64,000 nt of DNA from Aulostomus chinensis (Eukaryota; Chordata; Actinopteri; Syngnathiformes; Aulostomidae). Positions within the stretch are counted from its first letter, which is position 1. Each line of letters opens with the position of its first letter. The stretch spans positions 21,730,041-21,794,040 of the forward strand of contig JBBMOA010000006.1 in the NCBI GenBank assembly GCA_037954235.1, written 5' to 3'. Below are positions 1 to 13,872 of this stretch, piece after piece. Made by a program: the position numbers and the translations under genes. The notes beneath the pieces are model-generated. The model did no database searches, had not been told where the DNA came from, and saw only the letters and a list, made by a program, of their open reading frames with translations.

Positions 1-335
1 TATACTGGTTTGGTCGGTATGGAACATGACAATATGACTAACCTCCAAAAGAATGATATCTTTCTTTCCTCCACAGGTGGATGTGGTAGCCAGAAGAATG
101 CTTAAATTAAGATGCCCAGACAAGCGTTACTATTAGGTTGGATTTAGAATGCAAAGTTATGACTAATTTAAGATGAGGTACTTACACCCCCACTGAACAG
201 TATAACTGCTTTGTATGTTCCATCCTAAAAGGGACCCAGTTTAAATGTTAGAATGTAGAGAATACATAGTAAATATGTCTACTGTTGTGTATATATTCCT
301 ATAAAAGCACAACTTTCATGTACAATAAAGTGTGG
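1..335 (+). repeat. Possible LTR-like fragment left of the first hAT element
   Basis: No coding sequence is seen. A TATA-like TATAAAAG at about 300 is followed about 25 bases later by AATAAA at 324-329, an arrangement typical of an LTR promoter with its poly(A) signal. The stretch is then cut by the left end of a hAT transposon. This is inference only: no second LTR copy or protein remnant is present to confirm it. Confidence 0.2.
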
Positions 336-3300
336 CAGTGTTGTTTTCGATTACGAAATTATTTCATTGACGCCCCTTCTATTCTTGACATATTGTTGAA
401 AGTGACGAGATAAACGTGGCTCTTTGATGACTAAAACACGACGAGATGTGTGTGAATTTTCATTGACGTGAGGAGGAATGGATGTAAATGTTAGTGGGTG
501 GTCTGTCATACGTTCAAAATGAATGACATTTCTACTTATTTTGCGTGTAATCTGTCAGTTAAAACCTAAAAAGTACATGCGGTGCTGCTGCATCCTATCC
601 TTCTTTTGCCCACCACACGGCATGCAGCACACACTGCTCAACACACCTGCAGTCGCTTGTCACAGACAGTGGACCAGGTGACAGTGGCAACAATGGGGCT
701 TGGTGGTCAGAAACGACGAGAGGATATATGGACGTATTTACAATATAATCCCGCAGCCAAAAAGCAAAAAAATCAAAAATCAAAATCAAAATCAAATCAA
801 AGCTGAACGCACTCTAAAGGGAGATGGTGGAAAAGGAGTAGGTGGAAAGAATACCATTAATCTCAAGCAGCATCTGAAGGCTCACCATGCAGATATTTTT
901 TCGAAGGCAAGTTACAAGTCCTGTAAACATATCATGTATAAAGTGTTACTTGACATTCGGCTTGTGAATTTCATAGTAAGCTTAAATTTTCCATATACTC
1001 CTGATGCAAATGGACTTGTAACTTCAGCCTAAAGTTAGTTTCGTTACGCTAACATCAATTCATTAGCTTATGTGTGTGTTTCCGTTGGTGTAGAACATGC
1101 AAGGTTTTTTGGCAAGTGTAATGCCTTGTCATATTTACCCATGTTTGAGTGAGTGAGTGAAACATGTCGGAAAATGTAACATTTCAGACTGGTTGCTGTT
1201 CCCCATGTTTCTAAATGAAGAGCACACTTGGTTTCTGTAACGTTAGCAGCATGTTTAGCCATGTTGACATACAGTGACGGTGTGGTCATCTCTTTTTGTT
1301 TGTGTTCTGTCAGCGAGTTGCGATATTTTAAACAGGTCGAGTAATATGTGCTTTGTTATATGTAGAGTATACTAACTTTAGCCTAAAAACCTCAAATGAC
1401 CTTGTGCAGCCTCAACCAACACAACATGGTAGTATTTTGACAATTTTTTTTTTGAGTATTTTGATGATCTACTTACATTTGATTGTTTTTTTATTCACCT
1501 GTAAACCTTTACAGGAGGTGTACGTTATCTACACAGATAGAGTTAAGATAGAGTAACCCTTCTTTGTTTTTTCCTCAACCAGATCCCAGAGACCATGACT
1601 CGTAAAGTATGACAGCGCACAGTCATCTATCCCAGCAGCCTTCACCACAGGATCCAAATATAAGTCAGACTCGCTGGAAAAATGTGCCGAAGACCAGGTG
1701 TGCACTCTTTGGATTGGATGTATTGGTCTACCTGCTTGCACAGTTGAGGATGAAGATTTAATTCTCATGATGGAGACCTTTGATAAGAGGCTGACCATAC
1801 CCAAAAGAACAAAAATAAACAACTTAGTTGACAAGATTTATAGTGACAAAAAAATTTAAAAAAGAGAGGCTTGCCACAGCACGCAAAATAACAATTGGGC
1901 TGGACATATGGACCAAAAATAGACTTACAGCATCATTTCTGGGAATTAGTGCATACTTTTTTTGCACTGTGGAAAAAAAAGCACAGCACATATTGTTGAG
2001 ACTTGAAGAGATTGCCCAGCCACACACTGCAGTGTATAAAAACCAGTAGTGACCAATGCACAAAGGACTGGGGAATACCACAACATAAAATTTAGACAGT
2101 CATAACTGATAATGGAAGCATTATGATTGCAGCATTCAAAGCTAATGAACCACATGGATCCAACAGCTCCAAGGATGAATCCTTTAAGACAAATGACACT
2201 GAAGACTCTGAGGTGGTTGAAGACCAAAGGTAAATTGTTTCAGTTTGCTCTTAATTAACAATTGTACTCTGTCAGTCACATTGAGTTATGCTAGGTTATA
2301 GTGACTTACAGCGATTTATTTTATTGCATAGTGGTGCTCATGGTCATTTTACTGAATTTCTCATGTACAATTAATAAAGTCTCTTTGTGTCTGCATTTTT
2401 TTCTTATCAATCTAGGTTTGGAGCATTACATAAGACACCCTGCTGTACACACACTGCAACTCTTGGTGAACATGGTCCAGAGAGATGCAAGTGTCAACTG
2501 ACAGCTCGGCAAAGTTAGAGCGCTTGTGAAGCTCTTCAAGAAGTCATTGAAGGCGACTGAACAACTGCTGCAGCTGTGTCAACTAACTCTTGTCAAAGAC
2601 TGCCCTACTAGATGGTCCAGCACATATATGCTAATATCACGGCTTCTTCAAATCAAGGACTCAGTAGTTCAAGTTGTGGATGTGATTAGCTGGGACTATC
2701 CACTGCCAAGTGAGTGGCTGAGGCTGACTGATTTAAGAGATTTACTCCTCCCCTTCTCTGAGCATACCCAGATCCTCCAGAGCAACACACAGTCTTTATC
2801 CCTTGTTGTGCCTGCCCTTATGGACCTGCAGGGTCATCTGTCTGAGGTCCCCCAGGCCCTAGGGTTCTACCGTCAAGGACTTAGCTTCCCTGGCAAAGAA
2901 GGTGAAGGCAAACATGGACAAGCGATACAGCTGCTTTCTTAATCACACTAACTCTAAGTTTTCACCCCTCACTGTTGCTGCATGCTCCTCGACCCAACAG
3001 TTTCACCTGGAGCACTCCTTGAAAATGATGACAACAAATTAAGGCACTTCTTGGAAAAGCAGAAGATTACATTGCTTAATTGGTGCCTCCAGTTGTACTG
3101 GAAGAGGAGGCTGAATATGAAGATGAGGAACTAGAGGAGGGAAAAGAAGAGTCCAGAGAGGGACCGCAGAGAAAGTGCCCCGGATTCAAATTCTTGTCAA
3201 AAGCAAGCCGGCCATCCAGGTCTAGCTGCTCAAAGCCATGTATGTATCAAGGAGGAAATAAAGAAATTCAAGCGGCAGCTGTCACAGCCTACAATTGAAA

Positions 3301-4573
3301 ACACTGCCCTTGAATTTTGGGATGCACAGGAAGATTTGGTTTATCTGAGCCTAACTAGCATCTTAGATCTTCTGGCCATGCCAGCATCTCAAGCAATTGC
3401 TAAGAGAGTCTTTAGCATTACAGGTGACCTCAGTCATGGTTTTCGAAATAGAGCAAGAGCCATTTTAGAGAGAAGCACTTTCCTTAAACTGAATCGAGGT
3501 CGGTAGGCTAATTTTGCCAACAGCAAGCTGTTACTATCACGAGCACAGATACATTTATGTCATTGTGAAATTCTGTTTGTTCTTGTTGTGAGACGGGCCC
3601 CCCTCTAATTCATGTTTTTAAACGTTGTTTTTTTTTTCATTTACTGAATTTGCTTTAAAGACCCAATACAGTGTTTAGAGTATTTACAGTATTCAGGGTT
3701 GTATTATTTGTTTTGTTCCAAAAACTTCAAGCGTCATGTTTGTTTCATAATTTAAAGTATGTATAACTTCAAACCTACCTCACTGTACCTCAGAAATTTT
3801 TATTTATTCTATTACTTTGTTTCATGACGTTTGCACAAGTTAAAGATAGACTGGGGTTGTATGATGTCTGTTATTACAAATAATATGCTTTGTAGTTGCA
3901 GTGGCAGACAAAGTCAAGCTGAGAGTATGCGTTCCTCATCCGTCACTCATATTTTGGGCATGTTTATGTTCATTGCACCTGAGCAAATTCTCAGAAATAA
4001 AGCCACATTTGCCAAAGTAAGAATGGTTTTGTTTTTGGCTTTTTTAGAGTAATGAACACTAATTACACTGTTACCTCTTTATCTGTGTGTAATGCATAAC
4101 CTGTAGATCAGAAAGTACTTGCCGCTGGGTGGAAGTCTTTAATGTCTAGAACCATTCCTTTGTTATTGTAGTTATTAGTGAAAATTGCCCATCTACAAGC
4201 TCACAATGTGTTGCAATATATGGAAATTACAGATCTGCTATTTTCACAACTTATGTGCGACACTTTTATGATGAAGTGGGGCATCAATTCATAAAAAAAT
4301 ATTTGAAATATGTTGGAATAAAAGCTGAAATATGGAGATAAAAGGTTTCTGCCCAACAGCAATCTCCAATACTAATTGACCTAAATTAATTTGTTCAAAG
4401 ACTATACTTCTTTTTTTTTACTAAAACTAGACTAAAACCTTTTTGAGTTTTTGTTGACTAGAACTGGACTAAAACTATCACTAATAGAAAAGACTAAAAT
4501 TTGACTAAAACTAATGAACATTTTAGTCCAAAAGACAAAGCAAAATCTAAAATGGCTTCCAAAAACAACACTA
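336..4573 (+). mobile_element. Decayed hAT DNA transposon, near full length
   Basis: The left end begins CAGTGTTGTTTT (336-347). The right end at 4562-4572 is the inverse of AGTGTTGTTTT, giving an 11-bp perfect terminal inverted repeat. The right sub-terminal region (4428-4530) carries many copies of a GACTAAAA-type motif, as hAT ends often do. Inside are pieces of a BED-finger hAT transposase in the expected order. The flanking bases (AAGTGTGG left, AGTGTTGG right) are similar but do not form a clean 8-bp target duplication. Stops and frameshifts show it is dead. The element is complete to its ends but not functional. Confidence 0.7.
582..3506 (+). pseudogene. hAT (ZBED-like) transposase, broken
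   Basis: Several frames carry hAT transposase pieces in order. At about 700-900 is a BED zinc-finger region containing KRREDIWTYLQYNPAAKK and, after a frameshift near 800, NTINLKQHLKAHH. At 1828-2229 is the catalytic-core start with KITIGLDIWTK and VITDNGS. At 2415-2870 is a stretch containing HTLQLLVNMVQRD and DCPTRWSSTYM. A premature TGA lies at 2499-2501, and a frameshift near 2870 is followed by KANMDKRYSCFLNHTNSKF. At 3311-3506 is the C-terminal dimerisation domain with ASQAIAKRVFSITGDL. In this superfamily the product would be a nuclear DNA-cutting transposase. At least one internal stop and several frame changes rule out activity here. Confidence 0.8.
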
Positions 4574-4750
4574 GTGTTGGGGTATCATTAGGCCCTTATG
4601 TGTCTTAGGCCGTAAGACCTCTGACATATAATGCTGTTCTTTATCCTTGACCTACATACATTTAAGCTGCTTTTAAATCCTACACCCAGGCAAAGAGCAG
4701 ATACTCAGGGGCTTGACCTTGTATCTATGTTATACAAATGAATGCTAAAC

Positions 4751-5732
4751 TGCTGGGCAGTACACCGGTTCATACCGAATACCGGTGTATATTTTTGTTA
4801 TGATATGAAATTGTATTATACCGCATACTGGTGTATTTGATTCCACAAAGTTTGGAACACTATGCCGTGCGACACTGTTTCAGACGGACACTTTTCAGCA
4901 TTGCACTTGAAGGTGTAAACACACACGGTACGACTGCGGGGCTCGTTACGGGTAAACATATAAAGAGTTCGCTGGTGCTGATATAGTGAAGATTGATAGG
5001 ACAGATACTAAAAGTTCTAAAGTCAAAGCTGCAGAACTAGTAGAACATGATGACACAGAAGAACTTGTGCCCTAAAGAGGAGCAGTGTCTGTTGTTTGGA
5101 GGTTTTTTTTAGTGTGGTCAGACATCGACCAAACACGAGTAATGTGCTCCATCACCTTAGCTGCAAGCATGTCTTGGAATATCAAGAATGTATGAAGTTA
5201 AAGTCAGCACCCTCCACATCAGCAGCAGGCAACACGGGGAAAGCAAAAGAAATGTCGAGCTAAATGTCACTTAAAGATGCGTTTGTTAGAGTGACTCCCT
5301 ATGACAGAAAAAGCAAACGGTGGATTGAGATTTCACCTAGCCAAAGACACGGCCCCACTTAATACAGTCAGAAAAGGCTTTTTTTATATAAAATATGTTT
5401 GTGAAGTTTGCTCAGTAAAAGTTCTTTATTTTGACAACAGTTGTCTTTGCATTCTGATTCTTCACTTCATTAGATTAATGAGTGGCTTTTCTTTGTAAAC
5501 AGCATAATTTTTTAGGGCCATGCAAACCTTTTTACTACTCGTGTGGAATTATTTACAATAATCATCATGATGGTAAAATAGTCCATCCTAAGTCAATCTA
5601 CAGCAGTAATTCATCTCTCTACCAGTAGAAAATGTTAACACCTGATTATGCATGAAAAAAAATCATATACTGTGATACCATTAGAATTTAGAAAAATACA
5701 GTGATATAATTTTTAGGTCATACTGCCCAGCA
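4751..5732 (+). mobile_element. Internally deleted hAT element with BED-finger remnant
   Basis: Perfect 12-bp inverted repeats TGCTGGGCAGTA lie at 4751-4762 and, inverted, at 5721-5732. Between them at about 5090-5380 is a frameshifted BED-type N-terminus: pieces reading HLSCKHVLEYQECMKL, then VTPYDRKSKRW, then LAKDTAPLNTV. This order is typical of ZBED1-like hAT transposases just before the catalytic core. The core and C-terminal domain are missing, so this is a non-autonomous deletion derivative. It differs from the neighbouring hAT in its ends and coding sequence. No convincing target duplication was found. Confidence 0.65.
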
Positions 5733-5742
5733 CTACCCCTGA

Positions 5743-6715
5743 TGGACAGGCAGTTTCTCTTGAATGCTATCACCTGTAGCCAGCCACTCTGTCTTTATTG
5801 CTGCATAAAGCCATACAGCAGGAGTTACTGTCAGGGTATGATTAGTCTATGTATGGTCTAAAATTAGCCTTACAGACATGCTTTGTCTGGATAGATTTTA
5901 GTTGTGTGGAGTGGACAAGGCAATGTCCTGTTTCTTTTAGGATGAAAATAGCAAGGCAGATAATCTGCTCCAGACCCTGTGTGAAATGTTTTCATGTGGA
6001 AAATTAGCATGCCTGTTATCTGCTCTCCCCACATCTCATTTTTGAATCACACTGATCACAGTCACAACCAACACCGTTCCTGACCTGTGGTGACAAATAT
6101 GTTCTAATTAAAGAAATCTTCACGGTTTGGGGTTTTTGTTATATAGTTTCTAGTTCCTTACTGAAAAGAGAAATAAAAACTTTACATCTTAATGCTTATT
6201 TTAATATATATTTGTAATAATTACATGAATAATGATTGGTCTTGGGATGATGACACCACACCTCACAATGCCAATCTTCCTTTTGAGGTCACACACATTT
6301 GCAGTACGAACTTAAAACGGAATTTTTCTTATATCACCATTGGCAGTGAACAAATGTTTGCAATGCAACTTTGCTTATGGTGCGTCTACAGGCCTTACCA
6401 GTTGATTGTGATTTTGATTCAGTGTCACTGAAGTGAGGTGTGACAAAAGAGATGTCATGCCATGATATCATAAGGAAAATGAACTCTCCCAACGTGTAAT
6501 TCAATTTTCCAAGAAAGCGATAAGAAAAGTGGGAATAGCAAGGAGAGGAGGGACAGCAGTGCCATGTGATAGCCCTGGCAGCAATATAAGCAGTTTTGCT
6601 CTATGATTTTTGTACATGTCTTGGTTGGGTGGTCGCATTCACAGTTCTGAGAGTCACCAAGCCTCACTCTGACAAGCTTTTAAAAGTTTTTATACAGACA
6701 TACTTCTTGTCCGTC
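5743..6715 (-). other. MAMDC2: MAMDC2 3' UTR / 3' flank
   Basis: This is the non-coding stretch after the MAMDC2 stop codon. Candidate poly(A) signals on the minus strand are ATTAAA (plus-strand TTTAAT, 6200-6205) and AATAAA (plus-strand TTTATT, 5794-5799). Which one is used cannot be told from sequence. No further gene is seen. Confidence 0.45.
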
Positions 6716-6777
6716 TCAGTTCTCAATCTCATTAAAGTACTCAGAGGACCCTGAATATGAAGTAGTGTCCCCAGGAT
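6716..6777 (-). CDS. MAMDC2: MAMDC2 exon 13 (coding part), C-terminal tail and stop
   Basis: The acceptor CCTCAG precedes 6777. The exon enters in phase 1 and encodes a 20-residue Ser/Asp/Glu-rich tail ending NEIEN, then TGA at 6716-6718. The Asn-Glu-Ile-Glu ending matches the known MAMDC2 C-terminus. Confidence 0.9.
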
Positions 6778-9700
6778 CTGAGGAGGAAAAGAAAAATATA
6801 ATATGTAAAAAATGCTGCACTCCACTTACACACCAACATTGTCTTAATATGGGAATCAAGAAAACAAAAGCATTTGAATTGTGTAATAGTGTGCATTAGC
6901 TTAATGTTGCAGAGATGAAGTAGAGACATAAAACATCTGTTTAGAGTTGAGCTGGAACAAAAAGTATGACTCTGACCTTCACATGGACCCCTTTTAAAAT
7001 GGATGTCATCAATGGCAATATCACTCCGTAGGGAAGGGCCTCGAATGGCTTCAAATATAATCTGGAAGAAAAACAAACTATAGCATGACATCACATATGA
7101 GTTTTCATGTGTACGTGCACATACACGTGTGTGTGTGTGTGTGCGTGTGATGAGGAGGAGGAGGAAGACATAACAGCCTCTTTTTCAATGCAAAATAAAT
7201 TCATTCTAAGTAAAGCCTATGGTTTTGATACAACTGAAATACAATAAGAGATGCAGTCCCTCTTTCCATCACTATACTTCCGAGTTAAAATGAAAAGAGC
7301 TTTAATTCACATTGCCCTCTGCCTTCTTCGGTTCAGGGTCGCACTTGATGGGAATTTTTGACAGTTTCTACTGGAGCAATACAGGGACACATGATGCGGA
7401 TACTTATTGTGCAAGAAATCTCAAGTACAGCTACTTAGCCTCAACTGTGCTGATGATTTCAGGCCCAGAAGCCTTCGACACAAACACCCAGTACTTGGTC
7501 TACCATAATGAGTTGACCTGCATGAGTTCACTCTCTCAGGGCACATGTAGGCTGAAACAGTGGGCAAATCCAACTCAAGACTTAAAATGATTATTTTCTA
7601 TCTCTGAGTCAACCCACACTTTTCTCTGTTCTTTTCCCCTAAAACTCAGTATGATCATGTCTGCCAGCTCTGCTCCTGTGCATCATCGTCTCCCTTTTTG
7701 AACAAACCAGACAGTCTTCCACATATGTGGCCAGGTGGATATCACACTCCCTGGATGGAACTATGACTGTGTCACTGCATTTAAAAAAACACCCTCGTAC
7801 TCAGTGACAAACAAAATATGAGCACTAGGTATTAATATACTTAGCCATGTGAAAATTGTTGTGTGATGTCTGTCAGTTGCGTGAGTTTGATGTAATTTGA
7901 ATAAAACTTTCATGCTCCTTTCAATTAAATCAGGTAATAAAAACTAATTCATGAAAAGGTAATAAATCTATTTCAAGTCTAAGTTTCAAGGAAAGCGTCA
8001 TTCATACGGTTTGTTTTCTCACTGTTGTACCTGGTGTCGGGCATCACAGTGGTAGTCCACCATCGCCCTCATCCAGCTGATGCTCTGCTCACCACGTTGT
8101 CTCCATAGCAGCATGTCACGTCCTCTGCTGCTGTGCCGCAGGAGCACACTTAGTATGCCGGTACCAGATCCATACATGTGGTAGTAAAAGATTAAACACT
8201 GATGGGCAGAAGAGCCCCTGAGGTCAGCGGTCAGCAGCTGAGCTTTGTGACCTGGACGCATGAGTGACGCCTCAATGTACATGAAGTACCCTGGAGGAGG
8301 CAGACAATGAACAATTCATGAATGAGACACCAAGGCTTTTGAAAAAGCTCAATGGAGACAAGACATTGCAGCTGTAAAAATAGAAATTGAAGCGGAAAGT
8401 AGAATACTGTATGACAAAAAAGAAAATGGAGTGTTCTATACTCTTTACACAGTTATCAAACCTGGGTATTTCCCATAAAATGTACTTGTGGCAGTGGGTG
8501 CCACAGTCTGTGACCAGAGCCTGCACTGACATGATGATCCTGCATCTCCTCACTCTTGGAATCCATCTGCTATGAGCAACATCTGGAGGCAACAGAGAAA
8601 ATTTGGGGGCTTCCGCTGCAGCTAGCGGTAATCAATTCCACTTACATGTGCTGCTAACAGCACATGGCCAGATAAGCAACTTGGAACATGAAAATGGAGT
8701 CAGAGATGATATCTATGACTCCATTTTCACTTTATATCCATTAAGGGTCGCAGGGGTGCTGGAGCCTATACCAGCTGACATTTGGCGAGAGACGGGGTAC
8801 ACCCTGGATGGGTTACCAGTCCATTGAAGAGAAACTAAATGATCAATTAAATGAACTAAATTATCAGATTATGGTTATTTTTACTATCGTCCCATATTGC
8901 ATTTCATTGGGCCATTTTTGTTTTCCCGCACAGAAATCAGACTTCCTCAATTCTTGTCTTTTTCCTAGTATCTTGAGCAAGGACACTTCGACACGGTTTA
9001 AAAAAATTAGCACCTTCAGTTTCTAGACTAGTCTATCTCTAAGCTTTGACTGAATACCTGATGAATCTTATTAATAGAGAGCTGTAACTTCCTCATATGT
9101 GTTTGCTGGAAAGTTTATTTATTATTTACTGTAGTTTAACTGTTTTGAAGTTAGTATAACAACTGTTTAACTGTTAACTTCTACAAATAAACATCGATCC
9201 TGGTCATACAAATCGAATCGAGAAACAAGTGTCCATTTGTAAGCATACAAGATTCGGATGGAATTCTCTAAATGCTGGAAGCTCCTGTTCCACAGAGAGC
9301 AATGGAACACTACATGTAAATGACATAGGAGTGGTAAAGGACAAGCAACTGGACATTTGTACACAAATTAAAGTACACTGCACGTTCTCATCAAAGAATT
9401 TACTTGACTCCTATAATTGTACCTATTTAATGGCTTTAAATTAGAAGTAAATGAATAAACAATATGCTTAGAACTTTAAAAAGGCTATTGACTTAGAAGG
9501 AACAGTGCATAAGAAAATGGTGATGTTGCGATGTATTGGCTTGTGATTTCCATGATTTCACACGTTTGTTCATATTTTACTTAAAAATCTTTTTTTTTGA
9601 AGAAAAAAAAACTTGTGAATATGATTTCAGTGCAGGAATAGCACTTTGTCATCCACCACAATGCACGTGCAACTCTCTTCCAGGATGGATATTTGAGATT

Positions 9701-12700
9701 GAGAAAGCCCCCAAGTTATTAAATCAACCTACAGATGTTGGCTAACATCCAAATTGAAGAGGAGAGAACACAGGTTCACTTGTTCTTCTCACAATTCACA
9801 GTTATTCTTCTCTTTTCACAGGACATTTCCAGTTCCTCCTATCACTCAGTTTGTAAATAGTAACACCAACTCGGGGGAGGAGGCAGATATTTGCTGAATC
9901 CTGTGACAATAAACTCATTCGAAAAAGGTTTTAGTTTCACTGCTGTAAGCCATCTGGTCCTCGTGTATTGTGAAAAAGTCAAAAGCACAATGTAGGATTT
10001 TATCTACCTGGCTGGGCTGTCATTAATGTAATGAAAATATAGAGAAAACACAGAACCATCCATTGCAGCAGTGTCCTGCTTCAACTATGTCTGCATATTT
10101 GAATGAATGTCTGGCTTTAATGACACTATACTATTTTTAAGTATCACCCCCTCCATAGGATTCCACCCTGCCAATATGTGGGAAAATAAACTCTGACAAT
10201 GAAGGAATAAAGTCATGAATGAGGAAATGACTCACCCACCCCAGTGGTGTGGTCTCCTCTGGGTCCTGTATAAGAAGTGGGGGTGTGTCCTCTGATTCGC
10301 AGCCAGTCTGCCTTGTCTTCTTTATCCTGGATGTAACCACAGACTCCATTTTCAAAGTCACACTGACCTGGAAGGGAGCCTGTGGAGGAAGCGCATACAT
10401 GTACAGTCAATGCAGAATTATTTCTTTCCTGGTGCTGACCCTACCTGTTGTTGATTGCCTTTTGCTTGCTGATTGTTAGGTTTAGATTTGTGTGCTTTCA
10501 GTGACTGCTAATGTGTCACAGAGCCCCAGCAAAGGGGCAAAACTAATTTTGTTTATTAGTCGTAGAAAAAATAATGGCTTAAAATAAAGAATGCAGTTAG
10601 TCGCATCCTTGCTCCTTGACCTCATGCATAAATTAAGCTCATAAATGAAGAGCTGCAAAATAACCAAGGGAGGGCAGTAATAAACCTTGTATGCATCTAA
10701 GGTTGAGAAATTTAAAATGTTTCTATAACAGCCTCATCATTCTGGCAAGGGTTTTCATCAGATCTTAACTTAATCTAACCACATCTGACACTAGTTGAAC
10801 TGCCAAATTATAGAATATGGCTATTGCCTAAGAGCATGTGTTGGTAGAATACATGGTTAAAAAAAAAAAAGTACACTTACAATGCCAAATTACAGCTATT
10901 TTAGATTAAGAGCAGATTTAGCCATTTTCATGCCTGGCAGTTGTTTGGCAATCTACACAACTGCAGCTCAAATTTTGTATTATGAAAGGTGACCTTAGAT
11001 TTGAGTGCCCAGCCAGGGAATCCCATTAATATTTATTTGAACAATAATATTTTTACCTCAATATGAGTTTGGTTGTCAGTGTTGTAACTGAGGGTGATTT
11101 GATACATTTCTTATTAAATTTTTCAGATTCAGTGTTCCCATTCTGTGTACTTGAGTGACCTACAATTTAACAAATGCTGTTGTTACAAGTTTCAACTTCA
11201 AAATAATACAGCTCACAACTGAATTATGCCATTCTAACAGGCCAATTGAGGCCACAACTTGACCAATTTACTTATGAAGGATGGTAAAAGCAAAATCAAA
11301 CATGATGGACAGACTAATGGAAAAGACAAGACTTGCCCCAGTCAGGTATTAGATGTTTCCATGGGAAAGCCATCTAACTGAAAAGACTTTGGCAGACAAA
11401 GACATATACATCGCAGACCCTGGTAGTCTGATCTTCAGAGGCAATTAACACAGAAGCCTATCAACACTCTCAGTCATTTTTCCCTTTTAACCACTGCTGC
11501 ATTTATCCATAGAGATCATTTCTTCATCTTAGCATAAACAGTCATTGATAAAAAATGTTTTCACAGCCAGAGACCTGGTGATGAATAAAGCTAGACTGCA
11601 TGCTCAGGTTACTCTCATTATTGAAGCTTCCTCCAGGCTCAGACGAGGTGACTCAATGTTTCTGCTGACCTGTATTATGCCTCCCTTATGCTTTGACACC
11701 TCTTGTGTCTTGTCGTTGGCAGAGGGACTGGATGGGTGAAGCAAACTCTGCCTGACACCTGTCCTCCCATTTGCCAGGATAATGATTTACACTTGGATTT
11801 TGCAAACAGCAAAACACCTGCACTGTAAGAATTGGTTGTGCAAGGTTTTGGATGAGATGAAATATCAAATTTTATGGAAAGTTTTCCTTTTCATTTCTAG
11901 CTATTTTAATTTGGGTAATTTATGAGATTTGTATTCATTATTTTTTCTTTATAAAACTTGTTCTGAAAGTTCATAGGGCTAAAAATGAATACAATAATCA
12001 TTAATTAAGCTATAGATTACATTTTTTTAACAGTATTACATGAAAACATACACATCAATTGATGCTCTGTTGCTCAGTGACTGTTTCATATGGTACTGTC
12101 ACATTGGTGCATACAGATGTGTTGATTGTGATGATGATGTGATGATTTACCACAGAAAGAGCGATATATATATATATATGAATATAGATTGTTGGTGAGT
12201 TGTACCTGCTGTGACTCGACAGTCTCCCAAGCTGACAGTGATGTCATCAATGGCAACTAGGCCACACTCCCAGAAGTTCTTACATATGCTGACAAACACA
12301 ACCTAGGAAATAGAGGGGATAACTCAACTCTGCTGTTCATTCATTTTTCAGACTGATTCATTCTTTCATTCATTCAGTTATACCAACAATGTGTTTTGGG
12401 TTCTGATGAATTGCTAGAGAGTCATATATTTGCTCATTTACCACACTCATTCAGTCCCTCTATTAGGCACTCAAAAGCATTATAACCATACATAACATCT
12501 ACCTTGGACAGCATAGGCTTCATATAGGTGATCTCCACCTCTGTCCATACAGCCCTGGAACTTTCAGAGAGGCTCCACACTTTATCTTGCGCTATGTTGT
12601 TCTCATCATAGATGTAAAGAATCAGAGCATTGTCTACTTTCCTAAATCCATGAAGCAGGTAGAAGAATCTCAGGCAATATTTGTGGTTCCCCGGTAAAAA

Positions 12701-13648
12701 TGGACCATGAAGCCGACCCACATAACCAGGCATCAAAGAGAAATGACTGTTTGCGAGCAGCATACAACCTAAAAAAAAAAAATAACAGGACAAAACATTA
12801 TGAAAGGCAGGGATGGAATGCTTTTTTAAGCTGCCATATATTTAGCTACAAGTATACATGTGCAGAAATACGCCATCATGAAACAGCAAGTGAAGAGATA
12901 CATTGACACCACCATGGTTGGCCTCATCTCAGGGGGAGATGAGTCTGACTACAGAGATGAGGTAGCCAGACTGACAGCTTGGTGTTCAACAATCTCCAAA
13001 CAACTGCATACTGTATATCCGACAACCTCTCCTGGTCTGCTAACACCACAGCGGTGGTAAAGAAGGCCCAGCAGCATCTCCACTTCCTGAGAGTACTCAG
13101 GAAAAATAACCTGGAGGAGAAGCTGCTGGTGACCTTCTACTGGGCCACCATAGAGAGCATCCTAGCATATTGCATTACAGCCTGCTATGCCAGGTGCTGA
13201 GCAGCGGACAGGAGAGCACTGCAGAGGGTCATTCGCACAGCCCAGCAAATCACTGGTTGCTCTCTTCCCAGCCTGGAAGACATTGCCAGCTCTAGCTACC
13301 ACAGCAGAGGCGTCTACATCATCAAGGATTCCATTCACCCCAGTAATCACCTGTTTGAACCTGCAAACCTCGGGCCGGCGCTACAGGTCACACAAAGCCA
13401 GGACAAACAGACTCAGAGATAGCTTTTTTCATAGAGCTATCACTGCTGTCAATAACCACAAAACAAAATGACCTACCTCACTACATATAAATATGTATTG
13501 ATCATGTTGGTCATTGACAATCAACACACAATAATGTGCAATAATTGTCTTTTACATTTCGAGTGCAATAACTGTTCTATCTCTTTCATGTGCAATTTCA
13601 AATATCACACCACTGTTTTTCACTTTTGATATTTTGCTACAATTGAGT

Positions 13649-13724
<76 letters not shown>

Positions 13725-13817
13725 ACACACACATATATACATACATATATATGCATTTATGTATAGTTTTCATTCTTCTCAATTATTTCTATTTATCTAT
13801 TTTTGATGCCCAGTACC

Positions 13818-13872
<55 letters not shown>

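Noticed and set aside
2230..2415. Possible intron inside the hAT transposase (GTAAAT ... CTAG)
   Set aside because: Joining the two sides shifts the frame away from the conserved HTLQL block, so it was left as decayed sequence.
7312..7590. 92-codon open frame on the plus strand
   Set aside because: No known domain; it lies in a MAMDC2 intron and its codon pattern looks random.
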